Shown one piece after another: positions 6,211-12,900 of a stretch of DNA of 18,398 nucleotides. The first letter of the stretch is position 1; the number at the start of each line of letters is the position of its first letter. The DNA lies in assembly GCA_937926555.1 (NCBI GenBank), contig CALAZX010000229.1:1-18398 (forward strand), written 5' to 3'. The translations under genes and the position numbers were made by a program. Below the pieces are notes generated by a model that made no database searches, was not told the DNA's origin, and saw nothing but the letters and a program-made list of their open reading frames with translations. The DNA comes from an uncultured Negativicutes bacterium (GTDB lineage Bacteria > Bacillota > Negativicutes > Acidaminococcales > Acidaminococcaceae).

Positions 6211-8460
6211 TTAGTCCTCCTCCGCCGCGTCTTTCCCGGCATCGGCTTTCCCGCTGCCGTCTTCCTTGCCACCGTCTTTCCCGGTGGTGTCTTTTTTCAC
6301 GCCGTCCTTCTTGCCGTCTTTCAGGTCGGCAAGGGCTGCCGGCATGTCGTCAGCGCCCTTCTCCAGCAGGGTCCGGTCTTTCAGGAAGGCCATCAGGTCA
6401 TCGGCTTTCACCATGGTCTCGGGGGTCTCCGCGGTGCCCGGCTCTGTCTTGCCCAGGCTCACCACCCGGGACACCTTCTTGCCGGTCTCCTCGGCGATCT
6501 GGTCGGCCACGGCTTTGTCCACCGCTTCCTCCACTTCCGCCCGGTTCTTCTTCTCCTTGCTGCCGGCCTTCACCTCTTTGGTGACGATGTCGTTCAGCGC
6601 GTCCTGCTTCACCAGGGCGATGCCGCCGTTGTCGAAGATGACCGCTTTCTCGCCGGCCATCAGCTCCCGGACCGTCAGTGCCTCTTCCGGATTCAGCTCG
6701 GGAACAGCAGAGGTCACCTCTTCCGCAGCGGTGGCCGAAGCTTTCACCGCCTTGAGTTTTTTCCGTTCCCCGTCTTTCTTGCCGATTTTGTCTTTTTTGG
6801 CATCTTTGCCGTTCTTGCTGACCTTTTCCTGCTTGTCAGCTTTATCCTGCCCGGCGTCCTTGTCCTCTTTGACAGCTTCGCCTTTGTCTGTATCTTTCTT
6901 GGACTCCGCCGTTTCGGCAGCGGTTTCCTTGCTTTCTTTCTTGATCTCTTCCACCGCTTCCGATTTCACGGGAGCTTCCGTCCCTGCGGGTTTCACGGAC
7001 TTGCCCGCAGTGTTCTCCGCAGTTGCTTCCGCTTTGGCTTCCGCAGACTCCTCAGCAGGTTTCACCGCATCCGTTTTGCTTGCGGCCTCACTCTGTTCTT
7101 CCAGTACGGCTTTCTTCTTGCCGGGGATATCTTTCCCCGCCAGCCGGGCGTCTTTCTTCTCGTCGCCCCGGAAATGGAAGTGCTCACCGTCATAGAACCA
7201 GGTGTCCGGTTTCACCCGGGTGAAAGCGTTGCGCGGTGTCCCCACCAGGTTCAGCGCCGCCACGAAGTCTTTGTTCCTCGTGTCGAACATCTTGTCCAGG
7301 GGGATGTCCTTGCCGGTCTTCATGTCCACGTTGTAGACGTCCGCGGCCACTTCTTCCCCTTCCGGGTCCACCCGGTACAGGGACAGGCTCAGGAGCCGTT
7401 TGCCGGCGAACTCCACGTTGTAGGTCACGCCCTCCTCCAGTTTCCGCTCTTTCGCGGTCTCACGGAGCAGGTCGTTGATTCTGTTCTGCAGTTCCGGCTT
7501 TCCGTCCACGGAGACCAGGGGATAGCTGATCTGCGTCTCTCCCTGCCAGATGGTCTGGGGGAAGAGTCTCCAGTCACCCGCACCTTCCACGCTGTTCACG
7601 CCGGCGCCCTTGTCCATGATGTTTTTGGCCAGGTCGTCGTTCCGCAGCTGGACGCTGACGGGATGCCAGCGGCCGTCATGTTTCTCCCATGTGGCGGAGA
7701 GCTGTCCCAGCACCGTCTGCAGGTCCGCGGACAGCACGTTCTGCACGGAGTACAGCATGCCGTTATGCTTGGCCAGGGAGATCAGCCCCGTCACCCGGGG
7801 TTTCAGGTAGGGCTTCACCACCTTGCCGTCCTTGTCATAGACGCCCAGGACATTCTGGGCCTCCATGGTGAATTCCATTTCTTTCAGGGTCGCCTTGTCC
7901 TCCGGCAGTTTCAGCTCACCGGTGCCCAGGAGCACCTCCACGATGGATTTGCGCAGCAGCGCCGGATCCAGGGAGGCATCCTCGAAGACAGGCACATGGC
8001 AGGTGACTTTCACCTTGTAGTCGTCCATATACTCGGCGGTGCTGGTGATGCCCAGGCTGTCCGCGGAGCTGAACTCCTCCTGCACTTTCTTCGGATCCTT
8101 GAAGTCAAGGATTCTGGCGGTCAGTCCGGGGTTCTCCCCGCCCTGGCTCACCAGGAGGAGGATATCGTCACGGCCCTCCTCGCCGGAAGGCACTTTCTGG
8201 AGGAACCCGTGGTAGCCGCCGTCCATGTCGGGCTTCCAGGCGGTGACCATCTTACCGTCGGCGTTCTTCAGCATCAGCATCAGCTTCTCATAGTAACCGC
8301 TGCCTGCCGTCATCCGCTCGCCGGAAAGCTCCACCGTCATCTGCTGTCCGTCACCCAGCGCATCCGCTTTTATCTCTGCCAGTGTGGTGGCCGCGAAACT
8401 CTGGGAGGTGAGTCCCAGCAGCAACACAGCCATCATTCCCGCTACTGTTTTCTTCAACAT
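6211..8460 (-). CDS. Exported RsiV/DUF3298-like protein with a long charged linker
   Basis: I start this 749-residue protein at MLKKTVAG (ATG 8458-8460; an AAAGGA ribosome site lies about ten bases upstream). It has a signal peptide with a likely cleavage after SFA (residue 23), so it should be periplasmic or secreted. An unfamiliar N-terminal region (about 24-290) precedes a segment at about 300-430 that resembles DUF4163/DUF3298 as in RsiV and PdaC: a YPLVSVDG strand, LLSLSLYRV, and YNVDMKTGKDIPLDKMF, then WFYDGEHFHF. From about 448 to 585 runs a Lys/Glu/Ala/Asp-rich, probably disordered linker, then a short folded piece (about 593-700) and a second charged tail (about 714-749). No enzyme motif is visible. 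The function is unknown; sigma-factor or wall-related roles of relatives cannot be assumed. It has its own promoter and is not obviously part of the efflux operon downstream. Confidence 0.8.
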   Translation of the reverse strand: MLKKTVAGMMAVLLLGLTSQSFAATTLAEIKADALGDGQQMTVELSGERMTAGSGYYEKLMLMLKNADGKMVTAWKPDMDGGYHGFLQKVPSGEEGRDDILLLVSQGGENPGLTARILDFKDPKKVQEEFSSADSLGITSTAEYMDDYKVKVTCHVPVFEDASLDPALLRKSIVEVLLGTGELKLPEDKATLKEMEFTMEAQNVLGVYDKDGKVVKPYLKPRVTGLISLAKHNGMLYSVQNVLSADLQTVLGQLSATWEKHDGRWHPVSVQLRNDDLAKNIMDKGAGVNSVEGAGDWRLFPQTIWQGETQISYPLVSVDGKPELQNRINDLLRETAKERKLEEGVTYNVEFAGKRLLSLSLYRVDPEGEEVAADVYNVDMKTGKDIPLDKMFDTRNKDFVAALNLVGTPRNAFTRVKPDTWFYDGEHFHFRGDEKKDARLAGKDIPGKKKAVLEEQSEAASKTDAVKPAEESAEAKAEATAENTAGKSVKPAGTEAPVKSEAVEEIKKESKETAAETAESKKDTDKGEAVKEDKDAGQDKADKQEKVSKNGKDAKKDKIGKKDGERKKLKAVKASATAAEEVTSAVPELNPEEALTVRELMAGEKAVIFDNGGIALVKQDALNDIVTKEVKAGSKEKKNRAEVEEAVDKAVADQIAEETGKKVSRVVSLGKTEPGTAETPETMVKADDLMAFLKDRTLLEKGADDMPAALADLKDGKKDGVKKDTTGKDGGKEDGSGKADAGKDAAEED

Positions 8461-8500
8461 CCACCTGTTCCTTTCTTTTCCGAATTCTTGTCTAAATCCA

Positions 8501-8519
8501 CTGCCGCAGGGTGCGGCAG
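8501..8519 (-). other. Perfect 8-bp hairpin in the 5' leader of the RsiV-like gene
   Basis: CTGCCGCA and TGCGGCAG are separated by three bases and sit about 40 bases upstream of the start codon, downstream of the likely start of transcription. No T-run follows in either direction, so this is more likely an mRNA structure or protein site than a terminator. Confidence 0.5.
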
Positions 8520-8545
8520 ACACTTTTCCTTATATCATATACTCC

Positions 8546-8551
8546 ATTATA
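8546..8551 (-). promoter_or_regulatory. -10 box of the RsiV-like gene
   Basis: A perfect TATAAT lies on the minus strand about 90 bases before the start codon in an AT-rich stretch. The -35 region is poor (TTTAAG-like at the right distance), so either an activator or an alternative -35 may be used. The divergent importer promoter lies about 55 bases away. Confidence 0.5.
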
Positions 8552-8602
8552 TCAATAATTCCCACCTTCTTAAAGTGATAAGTGGTATTTTTGCCTGTTA
8601 TA

Positions 8603-8631
8603 TTGTAATATAGTATATATGTACCTATTAT
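8603..8631 (+). promoter_or_regulatory. Promoter of the NitT/TauT importer operon
   Basis: TTGTAA (8603-8608), a 17-base spacer and TATTAT (8626-8631) form a good candidate. Transcription would begin near 8638, leaving a leader of about 225 bases before the first gene. Confidence 0.55.
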
Positions 8632-8660
8632 ATAGCCAAAATTACAGCCAAAATCCATAG

Positions 8661-8829
8661 ACCTGACGGAACGCCTTTGAATCTGCAACGTTCAGAGGTA
8701 TTCTTTTATATCAGAGGGGAATCCCGGCGGAACCGCCACCGGGCGGAGGAGAGCCGCAGAGGATTCCGAGGCGGATTTTGACACAGTCCGGAGAGACCGG
8801 ACAGAGGGCCGGGACCCGGAGAGTTCCGG
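8661..8829 (+). promoter_or_regulatory. Structured 5' leader of the NitT/TauT importer operon, class not recognised
   Basis: The leader holds a series of potential helices: a first hairpin (GAACG/CGTTC within 8661-8699); a stem GGAATCC (8718-8724) with GGATTCC (8761-8767) that encloses two smaller hairpins (GGCG/CGCC at 8726-8737 and GCGG/CCGC at 8743-8757), together a three-way-junction shape; then GTCCGG (8786-8791) with CCGGAC (8797-8802); then CCGGA (8816-8820) with TCCGG (8825-8829). CCGGG (8809-8813) could instead pair with CCCGG (8815-8819), breaking the last hairpin. The last helix ends about 25 bases before the AGGAGG ribosome site. It could control translation or mRNA stability. I did not find the conserved cores of TPP, SAM-I, cobalamin, T-box or ykkC-type RNAs. 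Confidence 0.4.
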
Positions 8830-8864
8830 TCAATAATTTTGAAGGAGTCCGAGGAGGAGACCCA

Positions 8865-9893
8865 ATGAGAAAACTGCTTGTATTTCTGTTAACCTTAGTC
8901 ACACTGATCACTGTCACAGCCTGCGGCGGTCCCGAGAAGAAAGCCGCCGCCCCGGCACAGCCCACCCGGGTGACCCTGGGCATGCTGCGCCTCACCAGCA
9001 GTGCCCCCCTGTTCATCGCCATGGACAAGGGCTACTTCAAGGAGGAGAACCTGGAAGTGAAACCGGAATGGTTTGACGCGGCCCAGCCCATCGCCGTGGC
9101 CACCGCCTCCTCCAACATCGACGTGGGCGCCACCGGCATCACCGCCAGCCTCTATAACATGGCGGCGGAAGGCCAGAGCCTGGCCATCGTGGCGGACAAG
9201 GGACGGGAGCAGAAAGGCCATCCCTCCTCCGCGCTGCTTGTCAGCAACGAGGCCTACGGCAAAGGCGTGCACAAAGTGGAGGACCTGAAAGGCAAACGCA
9301 TCGGCATCACCCAGAAGGGTTCCTCCTTCCACTACATGATCGGCCGGATCCTGGAAGCCAAGGGCATCAACCCGGATGAGGTCACCCTGGTTCCCCTGGG
9401 CAAGCTCAGCGCCGTCATGGCCGCCCTGCAGACCGGCAAGATCGACGCCTGCATCCTCAACGAGCCCAACGTGACCAAAGTGGAGAACGCCGGCTACGGC
9501 AAATCCATCCTGCCGGTGAGCGACGTGCTGCCCTACCAGGTGTCGGCACTGTTCTACTCCCCCAACTTCATCAAGGACAAGGATACGGCCACCCGCTTCA
9601 TGCGCGCCTATGTGAAGGCCTGCAACTACTACTATGACTACGCCCTTGAAGGCAAGGACGAGAAGAAGAAGGACGAGATCATCAAGATCATCGCCCGTTA
9701 CGTGAAAGCGCCGGAAGAGGATATCCGCCTGGGTCTCCCCTACATCGACCGGGACGGCCATCCCATGAAGGATGACATCAAAACCCAGATTGACTGGTAC
9801 GCCGGCCACCAGCTGCTGTCGAAGAAGCCCGCCCTGGACGCCGTGGTTGACACCAGCTTCCTGGACAAGGCCCTGGAGAGCGGCAAGAAATGA
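8865..9893 (+). CDS. NitT/TauT-family ABC importer, substrate-binding lipoprotein (SsuA/NMT1-like)
   Basis: This is the extracytoplasmic receptor of an ABC importer. The ATG at 8865 has GAGGAGG eight to ten bases upstream; the frame stays open further upstream but without a better start. The 342-residue protein has a lipoprotein signal (lipobox VTAC, Cys20). The mature part has the NMT1/SsuA fold signature: VTLGMLRLTSSAPLFIA, a GYFKEENLEV segment, VGATGITASLYN, DLKGKRIGITQKGSS and ALQTGKIDACILNEPN. Relatives bind sulfonates, taurine, nitrate, thiamine precursors or riboflavin; the sequence alone does not decide among them, and no sulfonate monooxygenase or thiamine gene lies nearby. It heads a three-gene operon with the ATPase and permease. 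A 108-base gap with a hairpin separates it from the ATPase. Confidence 0.9.
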   Translation: MRKLLVFLLTLVTLITVTACGGPEKKAAAPAQPTRVTLGMLRLTSSAPLFIAMDKGYFKEENLEVKPEWFDAAQPIAVATASSNIDVGATGITASLYNMAAEGQSLAIVADKGREQKGHPSSALLVSNEAYGKGVHKVEDLKGKRIGITQKGSSFHYMIGRILEAKGINPDEVTLVPLGKLSAVMAALQTGKIDACILNEPNVTKVENAGYGKSILPVSDVLPYQVSALFYSPNFIKDKDTATRFMRAYVKACNYYYDYALEGKDEKKKDEIIKIIARYVKAPEEDIRLGLPYIDRDGHPMKDDIKTQIDWYAGHQLLSKKPALDAVVDTSFLDKALESGKK

Positions 9894-9901
9894 TTCCGCC
9901 T

Positions 9902-9918
9902 GCCGGCCTATGACCGGC
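9902..9918 (+). other. Intercistronic hairpin between binding protein and ATPase genes
   Basis: GCCGG and CCGGC are separated by seven bases, starting eight bases after the stop codon of the binding-protein gene. A CCGGCAG copy near 9952-9958 could pair with the same 5' arm instead. Such structures often stabilise the upstream message so that the binding protein is made in excess; this role is inferred. Confidence 0.4.
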
Positions 9919-10001
9919 TGTCACGGATCTGCCGACTGCCATCATCTGACCGGCAGCGCAACCAACCGATAAACGACTGATTGATTGAATGAAGGAATAC
10001 C

Positions 10002-10787
10002 ATGAATCTCGAGATACGGAACATCTGCAAGACATTCCAAACTGAAAAAGGCGGCCCCGTCCCGGCCCTGGAGGATATCAGCCTCTCCGTCCGGGAGAAG
10101 GAGTTCGTGGCCCTGGTGGGCCCCTCCGGCTGCGGCAAGTCCACGCTGCTGAACATCACCGCGGGACTGCTCCGCCCCGACAGCGGCGAGGTGGTCTTCA
10201 CCGGTACGGAAGGCAGGGAGCCTGTCAGCTCCATCGTCTTCCAGGAGACGGGTCTCCTGCCCTGGCGCAATGTCCGGGACAACATCGCCTTCGGCCTGGA
10301 GGCCGCGGGGATGCCGGAGGAGGAGCAGCGGGAGATCATCGACCACTACACCTCCCTGGTGGGCCTGAAGGGCTTCGAGAAAGCCTATCCCCATCAGCTT
10401 TCCGGCGGCATGCGCCAGCGTGTGGGCATCGCCCGGGCACTGGCGGTGAACCCGTCCCTGCTTCTGATGGACGAGCCCTTCTCCGCACTGGACGCCCAGA
10501 CCCGCACCATCATGCAGGAGGAGCTGGTGGCACTGTGGGAGAAATCCCCCCTGACCATCCTCTACGTGACCCACAACATCGAGGAGGCGGTGCAGCTGGC
10601 GGACCGGGTGGTCCTGCTGTCCCGCCGTCCCGGAAAGATCCGGGAGATCCTCACCATCCCCATCCCCCGTCCGGAACGGAACCGGCCGGAGCACAGCGCC
10701 GAGATGGCGTCCCTGGTGCAGCGGATCTGGGAGCATATCCGGTCCGACGCCCGGGCCGCCCTGATGGAGGTGGAGACCGATGAGTAA
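10002..10787 (+). CDS. NitT/TauT-family ABC importer, ATPase subunit (SsuB/TauB-like)
   Basis: This 261-residue protein is the cytoplasmic ATPase that powers the importer. All nucleotide-binding motifs are intact: Walker A GPSGCGKST (40-48), Q-loop VFQETGLLPW (Gln81), signature LSGGMRQR (133-140), Walker B LLLMDEP with D157/E158, D-loop SALD and the switch histidine H191 in VTHNIEEA. The LLPWRNV segment after the Q-loop is typical of SsuB/TauB/NrtD. The start ATG has GAAGGAA about seven bases upstream. Its stop codon overlaps the start of the permease gene by eight bases, so the two subunits are probably made in step. Confidence 0.95.
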   Translation: MNLEIRNICKTFQTEKGGPVPALEDISLSVREKEFVALVGPSGCGKSTLLNITAGLLRPDSGEVVFTGTEGREPVSSIVFQETGLLPWRNVRDNIAFGLEAAGMPEEEQREIIDHYTSLVGLKGFEKAYPHQLSGGMRQRVGIARALAVNPSLLLMDEPFSALDAQTRTIMQEELVALWEKSPLTILYVTHNIEEAVQLADRVVLLSRRPGKIREILTIPIPRPERNRPEHSAEMASLVQRIWEHIRSDARAALMEVETDE

Positions 10788-11580
10788 CGAGTACCGCGTG
10801 CGCGACAAGATGCGGCGCTGGCACAGAGGCGCGCCCCTGTGGGTGTCCTACGCCACCGTCCTGGCCGTGCTGGCCATCTGGGAGGCCGTGTCCCGTTCAG
10901 GCCTGGTGTCCTCCCTGTTCCTGCCGGCTCCCAGCCAGATCGGCGGAGCCCTGGTCTTCATGGCGATGTCCGGCGAGCTGATGACCAACGTCATGGCCAG
11001 CCTTTACCGCATCTTCTGGGGCTTCCTCCTGGGAGGCTTCCTGGGACTGCTGGTGGGACTGTCCACCGGCATCTCCGCCCTGCTGGACCGGATGGGCACA
11101 CCTCTGGTGAACGCCCTCTATCCCATCCCGAAAATCGCCCTGCTGCCACTGTTCATCCTGTGGCTGGGCATCGGCGAGGTGTCCAAGGTGACCATCATCG
11201 CCCTGGGCGTGTTCTTCCCCATCGCCATCAACACCTACGCCGGCGTGAAGAACACCGACCCCCTGCTCTTGAAAGTGGCGGCCAGCTTCAACGCCGGCCG
11301 GATGTTGGTGCTCAAGAGCATCGTCCTGCCCCAGGCCCTGCCCCTGATCTTCGCGGGATTCCGCCTGGCTGCCGGCACTTCCCTGCTCCTTCTGGTGGCG
11401 GCGGAGATGATCGCAGCCGAGGAGGGGCTTGGCGCCCTGATCCTCCATTACGGGGACCTGATGATCACCAGCAACCTGATGGCGGGCGTGGTGGTGCTGA
11501 GCCTGCTGGGACTGCTGTTCAACAGCTTCTTCCGCTGGCTGGAGCGGCGTACAATCCGCTGGAACCACCGGGACATGTGA
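10780..11580 (+). CDS. NitT/TauT-family ABC importer, permease subunit (SsuC/TauC-like)
   Basis: This 266-residue inner membrane protein forms the channel of the importer, probably as a homodimer. Six hydrophobic segments can be drawn (about 20-38, 77-98, 112-130, 136-154, 187-213, 232-252). The cytoplasmic EAA-type loop that contacts the ATPase lies at about 164-185, seen as KVAASFNAGR followed by IVLPQALP, and the YPIPKIALLPLFILW stretch is characteristic of SsuC/TauC/NrtB. The ATG lies inside the end of the ATPase gene (8-base overlap). It is the last gene of the operon; hairpins and a strong terminator follow. Confidence 0.95.
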   Translation: MSNEYRVRDKMRRWHRGAPLWVSYATVLAVLAIWEAVSRSGLVSSLFLPAPSQIGGALVFMAMSGELMTNVMASLYRIFWGFLLGGFLGLLVGLSTGISALLDRMGTPLVNALYPIPKIALLPLFILWLGIGEVSKVTIIALGVFFPIAINTYAGVKNTDPLLLKVAASFNAGRMLVLKSIVLPQALPLIFAGFRLAAGTSLLLLVAAEMIAAEEGLGALILHYGDLMITSNLMAGVVVLSLLGLLFNSFFRWLERRTIRWNHRDM

Positions 11581-11582
11581 TA

Positions 11583-11609
11583 CAGCCCCGGACACTGTGG
11601 CCGGGACTG
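11583..11609 (+). other. Hairpin directly after the importer operon
   Basis: CCCGG (11587-11591) pairs with CCGGG (11601-11605), extended by CAG/CTG outside a single mismatch. It starts three bases after the permease stop codon and has no T-run. It may protect the 3' end of the message upstream of the real terminator. Confidence 0.4.
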
Positions 11610-11730
11610 CTTCTGCAGCCATCATAGCACGGAACTGTGACGAAAAAATGACCGGGAGCGCCCTTGCGGCAGGCCTTTTTCCCGTCAAGTCATACACCGC
11701 AAGGTGCAAAGCACATCACCATAGAAGCAC

Positions 11731-11818
11731 ATAAAAAAACAACACTGTACGGATTCACTGACCGATGGATGATGATCATCCTGTCAGCCGGAAAATCCGT
11801 ACAGTGTTTTTCTTTGTC
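11731..11818. terminator. Long two-way intrinsic terminator between convergent operons
   Basis: AACACTGTACGGATT (11741-11755) pairs perfectly with 11794-11808, a 15-bp stem. The inner loop folds further through CTGAC (11758-11762) with GTCAG (11783-11787) and GGATG (11767-11771) with CATCC (11777-11781), so nearly the whole 68 bases are nested. A run of T follows on the plus side and a run of A precedes it (T on the minus strand), so it serves both the importer operon and the cca/C39 operon. The flanking 11610-11730 and 11819-11914 hold no gene that I can support. Confidence 0.85.
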
Positions 11819-11914
11819 TCGAATATGCTTTTTTCTGTATAAGCGGTATTTATGCCGGTACGTTCCCGGGCCGCAGCATCCGCGCTGCCGGGAATCCGCA
11901 TCCTTCTGTCACCG

Positions 11915-12718
11915 TCACTTCCCGGGCGGTGTGGCGGTAAGCCACTGCTGCCGCTTCTCCCCCTCGCGGAAGAGCTGGGCGTCGAACCACATGTGGAAGA
12001 ACCGCTGGGCCGGCACGATGCCGTAGCCGTCCTGGAGGTGGTCCGTGGTGTCGTAGGGGTCCGCCATGATCAGCACGTCGTTTCCCGGCTTGTCGTCACC
12101 CATGGAGTCGAAGCCGATGATCACGCGCCAGTGGCCGCCCCAGTCCACGTTCTCCACCATGATGGGGATGCCCTTCTCCAGGTTCCCCTTCACGAAGGAC
12201 ACGAACTGCTTGTAGCTCTTGGGGCTTCCGTCGGTGAGGGAGGACCGCACGTTCCAGCCCTTCTCCTTGAAGTAGCGGACCATGCCCCGGGTGTTGGTTC
12301 CCGGGTCCTTGACGCCGGCGGGATGGGAGTCCATCGTTTTCGCCATGGACATCTCGCTGTCCTCCGCCCTGTAATACCGCACCACCGTCAGCGCCGCGGC
12401 GGGGCCGCAGGTATAGCCGGTGGTCTGCTGGAAAGTGGGGTACCGCTCCAGCAGCACCAGGGAGCCGCCGGATTTCATGTTGTACACGTCCAGCTGGCGG
12501 AAATAGGGGGAATCCTTCACGTCGCCCCCATGGTTCACCGCCGCCGCGCCATCACCGCTGCGCTGGAAGAAGCCCAGCACCTCACCCGCCACATCGGCGA
12601 TGATGCCGTTTGAGGCCTTGTCCCCCTCGGCGCCGGTACACCGCTGTCCGCTGCCGCCGCAGCCCTGCAGCAGGAGCATCAGGCAGCAGGCCGGTATCGC
12701 AATCCATCTCAGTCTCAT
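11915..12718 (-). CDS. C39-like cysteine peptidase lipoprotein
   Basis: This 267-residue lipoprotein (lipobox LLQGC, Cys20) carries a papain-like C39_2 fold. The likely catalytic residues are Cys104 in TGYTCGPAAAL, His196 in GGHWRVIIGFD and Asp220 in MADPYD, in the expected order and spacing; a glutamine for the oxyanion hole is available at 97-98 (FQQTTGYTC). C39 relatives cleave leader peptides of bacteriocins when fused to ABC exporters, but this stand-alone, surface-anchored form has no exporter or bacteriocin gene beside it, so its substrate is unknown. The ATG at 12716-12718 has only a distant AAGGA ribosome site and overlaps by one base the stop of an upstream open frame, so coupling is possible. 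It probably shares the cca transcript (114-base gap). Confidence 0.85.
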   Translation of the reverse strand: MRLRWIAIPACCLMLLLQGCGGSGQRCTGAEGDKASNGIIADVAGEVLGFFQRSGDGAAAVNHGGDVKDSPYFRQLDVYNMKSGGSLVLLERYPTFQQTTGYTCGPAAALTVVRYYRAEDSEMSMAKTMDSHPAGVKDPGTNTRGMVRYFKEKGWNVRSSLTDGSPKSYKQFVSFVKGNLEKGIPIMVENVDWGGHWRVIIGFDSMGDDKPGNDVLIMADPYDTTDHLQDGYGIVPAQRFFHMWFDAQLFREGEKRQQWLTATPPGK

Positions 12719-12900
12719 CAGTCGTATCCATCCTTGTCTCTTGGTTTATCTTCCCGCGGCAGTCCCGTCACATAGATTTTGCCGCGGCTTATCCGCGCCG
12801 CTTCATCTTCACGGCGCCGGTTGTCTTCAGCCTTATTTGTTCCGCATGCCCCGTGCCAGTTTCTGCAGCCGCCGCTCCAGCCCCTGCCGCAGCAGGTCAT
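12718..12900 (-). CDS. Doubtful small ORF bridging cca and the C39-like gene
   Basis: An open frame of 60 codons begins inside the end of cca, fills the 114-base gap and stops in a TGATG that overlaps the C39-like start codon by one base. The part outside cca has a protein-like charged composition (KAEDNRRREDEAARISRG onward, then YVTGLPRED). Against it, the only ATG (12898-12900) has no ribosome site and lies within cca. It could be a short protein with an unusual start, or a chance reading. I recognise no family. Confidence 0.25.
   Translation of the reverse strand: MTCCGRGWSGGCRNWHGACGTNKAEDNRRREDEAARISRGKIYVTGLPREDKPRDKDGYD

Noticed and set aside
6133..8613. An 826-codon plus-strand open frame opposite the RsiV-like gene
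   Set aside because: Composition is that of an antisense shadow, while the minus-strand frame has a signal peptide, promoter and recognisable domain.
8638..8864. TPP, SAM-I, cobalamin or ykkC riboswitch in the importer leader
   Set aside because: The conserved cores I know for these classes are not present in order; partial resemblance of CCGGAGAG to ykkC segments is not enough to name it.
8711..9028. Minus-strand ORF across the importer leader
   Set aside because: It opposes the binding-protein start and lies over the GC-rich leader hairpins; there is no ribosome site and the peptide is unlike any family.
11649..11690. Possible terminator with TTTTT near 11677
   Set aside because: The T-run lies inside the only reasonable hairpin rather than after it; the nested hairpin at 11741-11808 is the better terminator.
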